Positions 54,634-62,726 of a stretch of 64,000 nt of DNA are shown one piece after another. The translations under genes and the position numbers were made by a program. The stretch is from Planctomycetota bacterium. Its GTDB lineage: Bacteria > Planctomycetota > J058 > J103. Position 1 is the first letter of the stretch; every line of letters starts with the position of its first letter. The notes beneath the pieces were generated by a model. The model saw only the letters and a list, made by a program, of their open reading frames with translations. It did no database searches and was not told the origin of the DNA. Where the stretch lies: contig BPJM01000009.1 in the NCBI GenBank assembly GCA_026004615.1, positions 82,389-146,388 on the forward strand. Reading direction: 5' to 3'.

Positions 54634-55589
54634 GGAGCAGCCCTGCCGCTGGTGTCCTGGGACGGGCTGCGGCGCGCTGGGGAGTGCTGGCCGCGGGGCT
54701 CGCGCGCCGGCTCGGGCGGCTCGCCCTGCGCCAGCTCGTTCGCGCCGCGCGCTCGCGGCGCGGGCGGGAGTGTGCCTCGCTGGCGCTGTTCGTGCTGGCT
54801 GCGGCGGCCCTGTCGCTGCACGCTCGCGAGGCCGTGCGGGCCGAACGGCGCTACCGCGTGAGCAAGGCGAGCCTGGCCGCGACCGCTCCGCCCCCGGGGC
54901 TCACGCGGGCAGCGATCGACGAGCTGGCGTATCTGCCGTTCCCCGGGCGCTCGTTCAGCCTGTACGATCCTCTGGCGGTCCCGGCGATCGCCGCCACCTT
55001 CGAACGCCTGCCCTGGGTGCGGCAGGTGCGGGCGATCGAGGTCGCGTTTCCCTCGCGCCTGCGCTTCGACCTGGTGGTGCGGCGGCCGGTAGCGGGGCTG
55101 GCGCACGGGGGAGAGGAATACCTGATCGACGCCGACGGCATGGTGCTGCCGCGCCACTGCTACGCGCCGGCGGAGCCGCGCGCGCTGCGGCTGCCGGTGA
55201 TCGTCGGCGCGGACATCGGACGGCGGCGCGTGCGCGAGGGCGAACTGCTGGAACACGTGCCGGTGCGCCACGGGATCGCGGTGGCGCTCGCGCTGCGCGC
55301 CGAGCGGTTCGACCACCTGTGGAGCCTGCCGGTCACGATCGACGTCTCCAACGTCGACGGCCGCGTCGATCCGCGCCGCAGCGAGATCGTGGTGACCGCC
55401 GGCAGCACCCGCATCGAGTGGGGGCGTTCGCCGGCCAGCGAGCGGCTGCACATCCCGGTCGCCGAGAAGATCGAGCGGCTCCGCGGACTGCTCGACCGCG
55501 AGCCCAACCTCGCCCGCCTGGCCCTGGTCCGGCTGCAGTTCGACGAGCTGGAGGTGCAGCCGCGCCAGCCAGCCGCCGAGATCCAGTGA
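54630..55589 (+). CDS. ftsQ: Cell-division protein FtsQ-like (POTRA domain)
   Basis: 319 residues from GTG 54630. A basic N-terminus and membrane helix (ECASLALFVLAAAALSLHA) are followed by a POTRA/FtsQ region (DPLAVPAIAATFERLPWVRQ, VAFPSRLRFDLVVRRPVAGL, YLIDADGMVLPR). It sits in the inner membrane and links septal synthesis to other divisome proteins. The position after ddl supports ftsQ, but sequence similarity in this family is weak, so the call rests partly on context. No ftsA or ftsZ follows; the next gene is convergent. Confidence 0.75.
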   Translation: MRSSPAAGVLGRAAARWGVLAAGLARRLGRLALRQLVRAARSRRGRECASLALFVLAAAALSLHAREAVRAERRYRVSKASLAATAPPPGLTRAAIDELAYLPFPGRSFSLYDPLAVPAIAATFERLPWVRQVRAIEVAFPSRLRFDLVVRRPVAGLAHGGEEYLIDADGMVLPRHCYAPAEPRALRLPVIVGADIGRRRVREGELLEHVPVRHGIAVALALRAERFDHLWSLPVTIDVSNVDGRVDPRRSEIVVTAGSTRIEWGRSPASERLHIPVAEKIERLRGLLDREPNLARLALVRLQFDELEVQPRQPAAEIQ

Positions 55590-55626
55590 ACGGCATGCCG
55601 CGGCCGCCTGGCACCGCCCGCGGGCA

Positions 55627-56589
55627 TCAGTACAGGAGCGACAGTCCCAGCGTCAGCGCGCCCAGGGAGACCTCCATCTCGCGGTCGTCGCGCGCGAGTC
55701 GCTCATGCTCGAAGCCGAGCCAGGCCAGACCGACCCAGGCACGCACCCGGCCCGCCAGCTGCGCGTACAGCCGCGCATGGACTTCGAGGTGCGCGAATGC
55801 CTCGTCGCCATCGGCCCAGCCGAACAGCCGCATCTCGCCCTCCAGCCCCACCCCGTGCCCGCGCCGGTCCACCACCGGCAGGTCGAGCAGCAGGCCTAGA
55901 TAGGGGGAGAAGACCTCGTCGCGGCCGCCGGCACTCGCGCCCGCAGGCTCGCGGCTGGTCAGCCGCACCCGCTCGCTCACCCACAGTGCACCGACCGAGA
56001 CCCCGAAGCGCAGCGGCTGGCGGATCGGCATCAGCACCAGGCCCGCGTACGCGGTCTGCAGCTCGACGCTGGTGCGCACGCGCTCGCCGGCATCGAACTG
56101 GGCGCCGGCGTGCGACACCGGCTCCTGCAGCACCCCGCGGCCGGTGAAGTCCGCATGGAGGTAGCCGCCCTCCAGTCCGACCAGCCCCAGCTGGATCCAC
56201 CCGCTGAGCCGCAGCGCGGGCTCCCAGCGATCGAGCGGCAGCTCGTGGCCGAGCTCGAGCCGCTCGCCCACCCCGCCGCGCTCGAACTCGAACTCCCCGC
56301 CCAGGCGCGCCACCCACAGCTCGGCGCTGGCGCCGAAACGGGCGGGCGGCACCGGCCGCGGCTGCTCGGCCGCCTGCAGCTCCTCGCCGGGTTCCGGGAG
56401 CACCCGCTCCGAAGGCGGCGGCGCCCGCGGCTCCTCCAGGGCCGGTCCGGCACCCGGCGAGGCGGGGGCAGGCTCGTCCCGGAGCTCGACGTCGGCACGC
56501 GCCGGCGCGAGGCCCAAGACCAGGAGCAGGACGGCCGCCAGGCCGCCCCCGGTCAGGCCGCACGAGCGGGCGCGCGGGCCAGGACCCAT
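55627..56589 (-). CDS. Predicted outer-membrane beta-barrel protein
   Basis: 320 residues. A signal peptide (ending LAPARA) is followed by a 70-residue Pro/Glu-rich linker, then repeating amphipathic beta strands (SAELWVARLGGEFEFERGG, ELQTAYAGLVLMPIRQPLR, LYAQLAGRVRAWVGLAWLG) ending SLLY, a C-terminal aromatic residue often seen in outer-membrane proteins. The start ATG 56589 has GGAGG six bases upstream. No known family. It resembles the protein at 58969 in layout. Confidence 0.6.
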   Translation of the reverse strand: MGPGPRARSCGLTGGGLAAVLLLVLGLAPARADVELRDEPAPASPGAGPALEEPRAPPPSERVLPEPGEELQAAEQPRPVPPARFGASAELWVARLGGEFEFERGGVGERLELGHELPLDRWEPALRLSGWIQLGLVGLEGGYLHADFTGRGVLQEPVSHAGAQFDAGERVRTSVELQTAYAGLVLMPIRQPLRFGVSVGALWVSERVRLTSREPAGASAGGRDEVFSPYLGLLLDLPVVDRRGHGVGLEGEMRLFGWADGDEAFAHLEVHARLYAQLAGRVRAWVGLAWLGFEHERLARDDREMEVSLGALTLGLSLLY

Positions 56590-56917
56590 CCCAGTCCTCC
56601 CCACACGGACCGGCGGCTCCTGCCCAGAGGAACAGCGGCTGCCCTGGGATGTCAAGCGTCCGCGCCGAAAGCCGCCGCCCGGCCCGGAAGATGCGCTCCA
56701 GTGGCCCGGGGCCCGCACGCGGGCACGGGCCCCGGGGCCGGGCGCCTGCTCGGGCCCGCCAGCTGTGCCGGCGCCGGCGGCATCATCGGCTCCGCCCCGT
56801 TGCAGCTCGCCCGCCACCGGGCATGATGGCAGCCCGTAGCGACGGCCGGGGGCGGTCCGGCGCGCCCATGGCCCCTGGTGGGCCCGCAGGCGCGGGCAGG
56901 TGGAGCGGAGTGGCGGC
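56590..56917 (-). other. Divergent intergenic region with a consensus -35 box
   Basis: 328 bases. The minus strand contains TTGACA (56655-56650), a perfect -35, but the -10 position reads TTCCTC. On the plus strand TTGCAG (56800) and CATGAT (56822) are 16 bases apart and could drive the gene at 56918. Nothing else is supported. Confidence 0.35.
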
Positions 56918-58879
56918 ATGCAGAGCGCCGAGCGCAAGCCCGAGCGGCCGCTGCCGGCCCTCGCGCCCGCCGCCGGTCGGGCCGTGCTGGCAGTCCACGC
57001 GCTCGCGGCGGCCGGCCTGGCCGCAGCGCTGCTGCTCGCGCCCGCCGCAGGCGCCGCGAGCGTCCAGGCGCTCGCGGGAGCGGTGCTGGCACTGCAGGCG
57101 CTCGTGCTGCTGGTGGTGTTCCCGGCCGCGGCGATCCGCCGGCGATTCGCCCGATCCGCGGCCCTGCTCGCCGAGGCGACTGCGCACCTGGCCGCGCCGC
57201 TGCCGGTGCTCGCGCTGGCCCTCGCCGCCACCGGGCGGCCCGCGGTGGCGGCGCTCGCCGCGCTGGCGGTCCAGGCCGCGCTCGCGCTCGCGGTGCTGGC
57301 GCTGTTGCGCTCCCGGCGCCTGCCGGAGGTGGGACTTCTGGTCGCGCTCGGGCTGCTGGCGGTGCTGCCGGCGAGCCTGGCGGCGGCGGGGGCGCTGGCG
57401 CGCGGTACGAGCCGGCTCGTGCCGGCGGCGCTCGGTCCGCTCGGCGCGGCGTGGGCCGTGCTCGAGGCCGCAGCCGCGCAGCCGCGCCGGCCGGGCGCGG
57501 CTGCCGGCGCGGCGAGCACGCTCGCCGCGCCCCTCTCCCCGCCTCCGGGGCTGCGGGTGCGGGCGCTGCGCGCGCCCGCCGCCGGCGCGTGGCGGCCCGG
57601 AGTGCCGGTGCGGATCTGGGCCGAGGTCGAGGGCGAGGGGGGAGCGCACGGCGGGTGGCTCGCCGCCGGCGCCCATCCCCTCTACGCCGCGGCGGCCGTG
57701 CCGCCGGAGCCGCTCGGGGTTCGCGAGCTGCGCTGGAGCGCGGTGGGCTTCTCCCAGCCGCCGGCGCTCGCGGGCACCGAGCCCGACTCGGAGCCGGCCT
57801 GGCGGCAGCTGGCCCCCGGGGAGCGGCTCGAGCTCGTGCTGGCGCCGGGGCCCGCGCGCCTGCAGTCGCGCCCGGGGGCCGTGCGGGTCGTGACGCCGGT
57901 GGTGCCGGGCGGGCTCGGAGAGCTGCGCGCCTTCGACGTGCTGCTGGGTGAGCCCGGCCGGGCGGGTACGCTGCCGGTCGAGCTGATGGCCGCCCACCGC
58001 GCGCTCGTACCGTGGCTCGCCGCCGAGCGCCGTCCGGACGGGCCGGCGCTGGATCCCGAGCTGTACCGCGTGCTGCGCGCCCCCGCGCTGGCGCCGGCGC
58101 TGCGGGTGCGCTGGACGCTGCTGGCGGCGGCAGGCGCCGCGGCGGTGGCGGTGGCGCTCGCATGCGGGGGGCGGCGCCGCGGGGTCGCGGCGGGAGTCGT
58201 GGCCGCGCTGCTGGCAGCGGGGGCGATCGCCGTGCTGAGCCCGCGCGGCACGCTGCTCGCCCGCGAGCACGCGCTGCTTCGGCTGCTGCCCGGCGAGGCG
58301 AGCGGAGCGCTGGAGCGCGTGTTCGACCTGGTTGCACCATTCGGTGAGACCGGGGTGCGCGCGGCGTTACCGGCGGCGGCGGGCCGTCTGGAGGGGGTGC
58401 TCGCCGAGCGCGAACCGGGCACGCCCCCGCTCCTGATCGTCGAGCTCGCCGACGGCTCGACGCGGCTGGAGGGGCTGCGGCTCGGCAGCGGGGCGCGCCA
58501 GCTGTTGCGATCCCACGCGTCCCGGACGCTGGCGGGCCCGCTGGAGCTGGTGGCGCTGCCGGGCGGCACCCGGCAGCTCATCAACCGCACGGGGCTGGAG
58601 TTCGCGCGCGTCGTGCTGCTCGGCCCGCGCGGCTCCGCGCCGCTGGGCCCGCTGGCCGACGGGGCGAGCCTGGAGCTGCCCGCCGCGCTGCCGCGCGCGC
58701 AGCGGCTGGACGCGCTGCCCCCCGAACTGGCGCCGCTCGTGCTGTACCTGGCGCGCGCCGCGCCGGTGCTCGAGCGCGGGTTGCTCGTGCTCGCAGGCCC
58801 GCCACCGGCCCCGGTGCTGGAGGGACCGGAGCAGCTCGAAGCCGCTCCGCTGCTCGTGCTGCTGCCGCTGCGGCCGTAG
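56918..58879 (+). CDS. Large polytopic membrane protein of unknown function
   Basis: 653 residues. About seven N-terminal membrane helices (for example GRAVLAVHALAAAGLAAALLL, PLPVLALALAATGRPAVAA), then a large soluble, probably periplasmic region (about 210-400) with beta-like segments (VRIWAEVEGEGGA, ARLQSRPGAVRVV), one or two more helices (TLLAAAGAAAVAVALACG) and a final soluble domain. The composition is very Ala/Leu-rich. No catalytic motif or family recognised. It lies between two beta-barrel-like genes on the other strand. Confidence 0.55.
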   Translation: MQSAERKPERPLPALAPAAGRAVLAVHALAAAGLAAALLLAPAAGAASVQALAGAVLALQALVLLVVFPAAAIRRRFARSAALLAEATAHLAAPLPVLALALAATGRPAVAALAALAVQAALALAVLALLRSRRLPEVGLLVALGLLAVLPASLAAAGALARGTSRLVPAALGPLGAAWAVLEAAAAQPRRPGAAAGAASTLAAPLSPPPGLRVRALRAPAAGAWRPGVPVRIWAEVEGEGGAHGGWLAAGAHPLYAAAAVPPEPLGVRELRWSAVGFSQPPALAGTEPDSEPAWRQLAPGERLELVLAPGPARLQSRPGAVRVVTPVVPGGLGELRAFDVLLGEPGRAGTLPVELMAAHRALVPWLAAERRPDGPALDPELYRVLRAPALAPALRVRWTLLAAAGAAAVAVALACGGRRRGVAAGVVAALLAAGAIAVLSPRGTLLAREHALLRLLPGEASGALERVFDLVAPFGETGVRAALPAAAGRLEGVLAEREPGTPPLLIVELADGSTRLEGLRLGSGARQLLRSHASRTLAGPLELVALPGGTRQLINRTGLEFARVVLLGPRGSAPLGPLADGASLELPAALPRAQRLDALPPELAPLVLYLARAAPVLERGLLVLAGPPPAPVLEGPEQLEAAPLLVLLPLRP

Positions 58880-58968
58880 CCGGAACCGTCCGGCGCGGCT
58901 GGCGCCCCCCTCCGAGCGCCACCCACGGGCCGCCGCGCCCCGCCGCAGGCCGCCGGCCGGAGCCGGGC

Positions 58969-59904
58969 TCAGATCTGCAGCCGCAGGTAGAGCGCGGGTC
59001 CGTGCACGTGCAGATTCCAGCGATCGCCGTCCTCGGTCCGCAGGTCGGCGAAGATCCAGCGGTAGGAGACGAGCAGCGCCAGGTGATCGTCGAGCAGCCG
59101 CAGCCCCGCCGCGCCCTCGAGCTCGACGTAGCTCAACCGGTCGTCCCCGCCCTCGAAGTGGAATCCCTGCGCCAGCGCCGAGAGCTCCAGTAGCGGTGCC
59201 GGGTAGAGCCGCAGCGCGGCGCCCACGTAGGGCAGCCCCCCCTGGCGTTCGTCCTCCACCTCGGCCGCCACCGGCCCCACGCTGCGCAGCTCCCCGCGCA
59301 GCCGGTAGTAGCGGCCGCCGGCGACGATCGCGAGCTCCAGGGTGTCGAGTGCGAGCGGGCGCAGCTCCAGCCGCCCGCCGAAGCTCAGCAGCTCGAACTT
59401 CCCGCGTACCGGGGTGGCGGCGCCGAAGGTGACCCCGCCGAAGGTGATCTCGCTGCGCAGGGTGGTGCTGCCCTCGCGCTCGATCAGGAAGAAATCGCCG
59501 TACAGCGCGAGGTAGCGGGTGGTGAGCCAGAGCTCGGCGGCGGGCGCGGGCTCGGTGCGATCGACGTCGAGATCGGTCACGAAATCCACCCGGTCGTCGC
59601 CGCGCCGCGCGCTCGCCTCGAGCTCCAGGAAGTCGAACCACACCCCCCCGCGCCCGCCGACCCACAGCCGCCTGCGCGCCGGCTCCCGCTCCGCCGGGCG
59701 CGGCGTGGGCTCGGCCGGCACGGCCTCGGCCGAGCCGCCCCCCTCCTCGGGCAGCACGCCCACGTCCGCCAGTGCGCGCGCCGGGGCCGATGGCCAGGGG
59801 ACCGGCGTGCCGGGCGGCGGAGCAGCCGCCGCGAGCCCTGCGCCCCACGCCGCACATACTGCAGCTGCGGTCCACCGTGCCCATGCGCGCGCTCCGCCCG
59901 CCAT
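58969..59904 (-). CDS. Second predicted outer-membrane beta-barrel protein
   Basis: 311 residues from ATG 59904 (GGAGGAG nine bases upstream). A signal peptide ends near AGLAAAAPPPG, a Pro-rich linker follows, then beta-strand repeats (GGVWFDFLELEASARRGDD, ELWLTTRYLALYGDFFLIE, LLVSYRWIFADLRTEDGD) and a final LYLRLQI. The strands are rich in acidic residues. It shares the linker-plus-barrel layout with the 55627 gene. Function unknown. A 308-base regulatory region lies upstream. Confidence 0.6.
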   Translation of the reverse strand: MAGGARAWARWTAAAVCAAWGAGLAAAAPPPGTPVPWPSAPARALADVGVLPEEGGGSAEAVPAEPTPRPAEREPARRRLWVGGRGGVWFDFLELEASARRGDDRVDFVTDLDVDRTEPAPAAELWLTTRYLALYGDFFLIEREGSTTLRSEITFGGVTFGAATPVRGKFELLSFGGRLELRPLALDTLELAIVAGGRYYRLRGELRSVGPVAAEVEDERQGGLPYVGAALRLYPAPLLELSALAQGFHFEGGDDRLSYVELEGAAGLRLLDDHLALLVSYRWIFADLRTEDGDRWNLHVHGPALYLRLQI

Positions 59905-60212
59905 CGCCCGGCTCCTCCTCCCCGTTCGTTCGCGCCCGCCTGCAGCTGCCGCCGGCTGCCCCCGCCAGGCGGGCCGCATGCTATCCGATCGCAGCGCTCG
60001 TTTCGAGCTGGCTCGCCCGCGAGGCGGCGGCGCGCCCGGGCGCCATGGCGGCGCAACACACAATATCCGACCTGGCAATGTGTTGCGTCGGCACGGCCGC
60101 GCCACACGCGCTTGACGGGTGTCGGAGGCGCCCGTATCATCGCGGCAAACGGGCGGCCGGACGCCGCGTGGTGCGGCCGGCCCCGGCCGCGGGCGGGAGG
60201 AGTCGCTCGCCG
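59905..60212 (+). other. Divergent regulatory region with an 18-base-spaced inverted repeat
   Basis: CGCAACACA (60052-60060) and TGTGTTGCG (60079-60087) are perfect inverted repeats flanking an 18-base spacer. They lie 25 bases upstream of the -35 of the plus-strand promoter. Minus-strand TAGCAT (59983-59978) could be a -10 for the barrel gene. No gene is supported. Confidence 0.6.
60112..60140 (+). promoter_or_regulatory. Strong sigma70-like promoter for the SAM hydrolase operon
   Basis: TTGACG and TATCAT are separated by exactly 17 bases. The transcript would start near 60147 with a leader of about 66 bases ending in GGGAGGAG before the TTG start. Confidence 0.65.
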
Positions 60213-61037
60213 TTGCCGATCGCGTTGCTGACCGACTTCGGGCCGGCCTCCGCATACGTCGGCGCCATGAAGGGGGTCATCGCGCGGCTGGCGCCCGGCA
60301 TCCCGGTACTCGACCTGGCGCACGACATCACGCCCCAGGCCGTGGACGAGGCGAGCTTCGTCCTGTTGCATACCTATCGTTACTTCCCCGACGACACGGT
60401 CTTCGCCTGCGTGGTCGACCCTGGGGTCGGCACCGGGCGCGGGGTGCTGGCGGTCGCCGCCGGCGGGCGCCGGTTCGTGGCGCCGGACAACGGGTTGCTC
60501 GCCGACGTGCTGGCCGCCGAGCCGCACGCCAGGGTGCACGCGGTCACGGCGCGCGAGCTATTCGTCGAACCGGTCTCGGACACCTTCCACGGCCGCGACG
60601 TGTTCGCGCCCGTGGCGGCGTGGCTGGCGCGCGGTCTCGCCGTCGCGCGCCTGGGACCACCCTGCACCCCGCTGCCAGCGCCGTGGCGGGTGCGCGCGGC
60701 GGCCGAGCGCGCGGGCGAAGCCGCGCCGGTGGCGGGCTGGCGCCGCGGCCGGGTGCGCACGGTCGATCGGTTCGGCAATCTGGTCACCGACATCGCGGTG
60801 CCGGAGGGGGTTGCCGCACTGCGCGCGGCCCGGCTGGCAGGCCGCACCATCGCGGTGCGCGCGCGCACCTTCGGCGAGGCACCGGAGGATGGCACGCCCT
60901 TTCTCTACGTGGGCAGCTACGGCACGCTCGAGATCGCCTGCCGCGGCGGCAGCGCGGCGGCAGCGCTCGGGATCGGGCGCGGCGCCGAGGTCGCGCTCGA
61001 GGTCACACGGTCCGAGGAGACGGTACGCACGCCATGA
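60213..61037 (+). CDS. SAM hydroxide adenosyltransferase (DUF62 family)
   Basis: 274 residues from TTG 60213, with GGGAGGAG ten bases upstream. LLTDFGPASAYVGAMKGVI, VDPGVGTGR, FVAPDNGLL, DTFHGRDVFAPVAAWLA and VDRFGNLVTDI are the DUF62 landmarks. These enzymes split SAM into adenosine and methionine with hydroxide (some homologues use halide). The cellular purpose is not established; SAM-pool control is one idea. The stop overlaps the next ATG (ATGA). Confidence 0.85.
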   Translation: MPIALLTDFGPASAYVGAMKGVIARLAPGIPVLDLAHDITPQAVDEASFVLLHTYRYFPDDTVFACVVDPGVGTGRGVLAVAAGGRRFVAPDNGLLADVLAAEPHARVHAVTARELFVEPVSDTFHGRDVFAPVAAWLARGLAVARLGPPCTPLPAPWRVRAAAERAGEAAPVAGWRRGRVRTVDRFGNLVTDIAVPEGVAALRAARLAGRTIAVRARTFGEAPEDGTPFLYVGSYGTLEIACRGGSAAAALGIGRGAEVALEVTRSEETVRTP

Positions 61038-61675
61038 ACATCCAGCGCCTTCCGATCCACGACGACTTCTTCACCAGCGGCAGCCGGAGCCCATTCGGCG
61101 GCGTCTGGGTCGTCGAGCTGGACGCCGGCGAGGCGACCGAGCCGCGCCGCCACGACGCGCTCGAGGAGATCTATTGCATGGTCGAGGGTGAGGGACGCCT
61201 GGTGATCGCCGACAAGAGGCGGACCCTGCGCACCGGCGAGGTGGCGTACGTACCGCGGCTGGCCCGGCACTGGCTGGAGAATCCCTCGCCGACGCGGCTG
61301 CGCTGCCTGACCGTGGAGGGCATCGCGGCCGAAGCGCTGCAGGAACGGACGGAGCAGGCCGAGCCGAGCGGCCCGTGCGACTACGGCGAGGCGCTGCAGC
61401 GGCTCGAGGACGCGATCCGCGCCATGCCCGAGCGTATGGACCGGGTCGCCGCCATCCAGAAGATCGTGGCGCTGTTCGACATCGCAGGGCAGCTCTCCGA
61501 GATCATCGACCGCGCCTTCGGGCTCGACAACCAGCGGGGGGTCAACGCGCTCAGCCACATCGAACGCCGGGTGATGGACGCGGTGGTCGAGATCACGCGC
61601 CGCTATCGTCACGAGGAGACCGACCTCGGGCTCGACCTGGGGGAGTTCGGCGGGCGGCTCGGCGAGCTGGGATGA
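61034..61675 (+). CDS. Cupin-domain protein with helical C-terminus
   Basis: 213 residues. A single cupin barrel covers about residues 20-100 (VVELDAGEATEPRRHDALEE, IYCMVEGEGRLVIADK, VAYVPRLARHWLENPS); the conserved His/Glu positions suggest a metal site. The C-terminal half (AIRAMPERMDRVAAIQKIVA, GVNALSHIERRVMDAVVEIT) is all-helical and unrecognised. It may sense or bind a small ligand. Overlap on both sides (ATGA) with the SAM hydrolase and RNase HIII genes indicates strict cotranslation. Confidence 0.6.
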   Translation: MNIQRLPIHDDFFTSGSRSPFGGVWVVELDAGEATEPRRHDALEEIYCMVEGEGRLVIADKRRTLRTGEVAYVPRLARHWLENPSPTRLRCLTVEGIAAEALQERTEQAEPSGPCDYGEALQRLEDAIRAMPERMDRVAAIQKIVALFDIAGQLSEIIDRAFGLDNQRGVNALSHIERRVMDAVVEITRRYRHEETDLGLDLGEFGGRLGELG

Positions 61676-62646
61676 CGGCCCCCGCCTCCATCACCGTCCC
61701 CTTCGACCACAGGCGGATCGGGCGGCTGCGCCAGGCGCTGGAGGCGCTCGGCTACCAGAGCGTGCCGCCGCCGCCGCACGCGCGCCTGCAGGCCGCGGGC
61801 GACCGCGTGCGGATCACGCTCTACGACAGCGGCAAGCTCTTGCTGCAGGGCAAGCGCGCGGCCGAGGTGCGCGAGGAGCTGCGGGCACTCGGCGCGCTCG
61901 CGCCGGGGATGCCGGCGGCGGGACACGCGAGCGCTGCGCGCCCGGCGGCGGGTGGGCCGAGCGCGCCGGCAGCCACTGCCGGCGCGAACACCGCCGCGGG
62001 GGCCGCTACCGCGACCGTCGGCTCGGACGAGTGCGGCAAGGGGGATGTGTTCGGCCCCCTGGTGGTAGCCGCGGTCCGGCTCGAGGCGGAGAGCGCGGCC
62101 CGGCTCCAAGAACTCGGGCTCGCGGACAGCAAGCGGCTCGCGCCCGCGCGCATCGAGACGCTAGCTGCCGAGATCGCGCGCGACTGCGTGCACGAGGTGG
62201 TCGCCATCACCCCCGCCCGCTACAACGCGCTGTATGCGCGGATGCGCAACCTGAACCGGCTGCTCGCCTGGGCGCACGGTCGCGCCATCATGCGGGTGCT
62301 GGAGCGTTCCGGGCCAGCGCGCGTGGTCGTGGACCGCTTCGCCGCCGACGAGCGACTGGTGCGCGAGGCGCTGGGGCCGCTGCCGGCGGGCACCGCGCTC
62401 GAGCAGTACCCGCGGGCCGAGGAGCGCGAACCGGCGGTCGCGGCTGCCTCGGTGCTCGCGCGCGCGCGCTTCGTCGAGGCCCTCGAGCAGCTGTCGCAGC
62501 GCGCCGGTCTGGTGCTGCCACCGGGTGCCGCTGCGCATGTCGAACAGGCAGCGCGCGAGCTGGTCCGCCGCCATGGCGCGCAGGCGCTGCCGCACTACGC
62601 CAAGATGCATTTCCGCAGCATCGCGCGCGTGCTCGGAGGGGGCTGA
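61672..62646 (+). CDS. rnhC: Ribonuclease HIII
   Basis: 324 residues. The N-terminal 100 residues contain the TBP-like substrate-binding domain of RNase HIII (RITLYDSGKLLLQGK), followed by an Ala/Gly linker. The catalytic domain has GSDECGKGDVFGPLVVAA, LGLADSKRL, VVVDRFAADE and EREPAVAAASVLARARF, giving the Asp/Glu/Asp/Glu or equivalent set. It cleaves RNA in RNA-DNA hybrids. RNase HIII is common in Firmicutes, Chlamydiae and Aquificae and rarer elsewhere. It ends an overlapping three-gene operon. Confidence 0.85.
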   Translation: MTAPASITVPFDHRRIGRLRQALEALGYQSVPPPPHARLQAAGDRVRITLYDSGKLLLQGKRAAEVREELRALGALAPGMPAAGHASAARPAAGGPSAPAATAGANTAAGAATATVGSDECGKGDVFGPLVVAAVRLEAESAARLQELGLADSKRLAPARIETLAAEIARDCVHEVVAITPARYNALYARMRNLNRLLAWAHGRAIMRVLERSGPARVVVDRFAADERLVREALGPLPAGTALEQYPRAEEREPAVAAASVLARARFVEALEQLSQRAGLVLPPGAAAHVEQAARELVRRHGAQALPHYAKMHFRSIARVLGGG

Positions 62647-62726
62647 CCCGGCAACGCTTCGGGGAGGGACGAGCCGGCCTCGGGCGCACCAGCGATGGAT
62701 GTCCCCCGCGCCCCCGGTTTGCTATC

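Noticed and set aside
54630..55589. FtsQ call as a secretion (TpsB/BamA) POTRA protein
   Set aside because: Only one POTRA-like unit, no barrel, one N-terminal membrane helix and location after ddl favour FtsQ.
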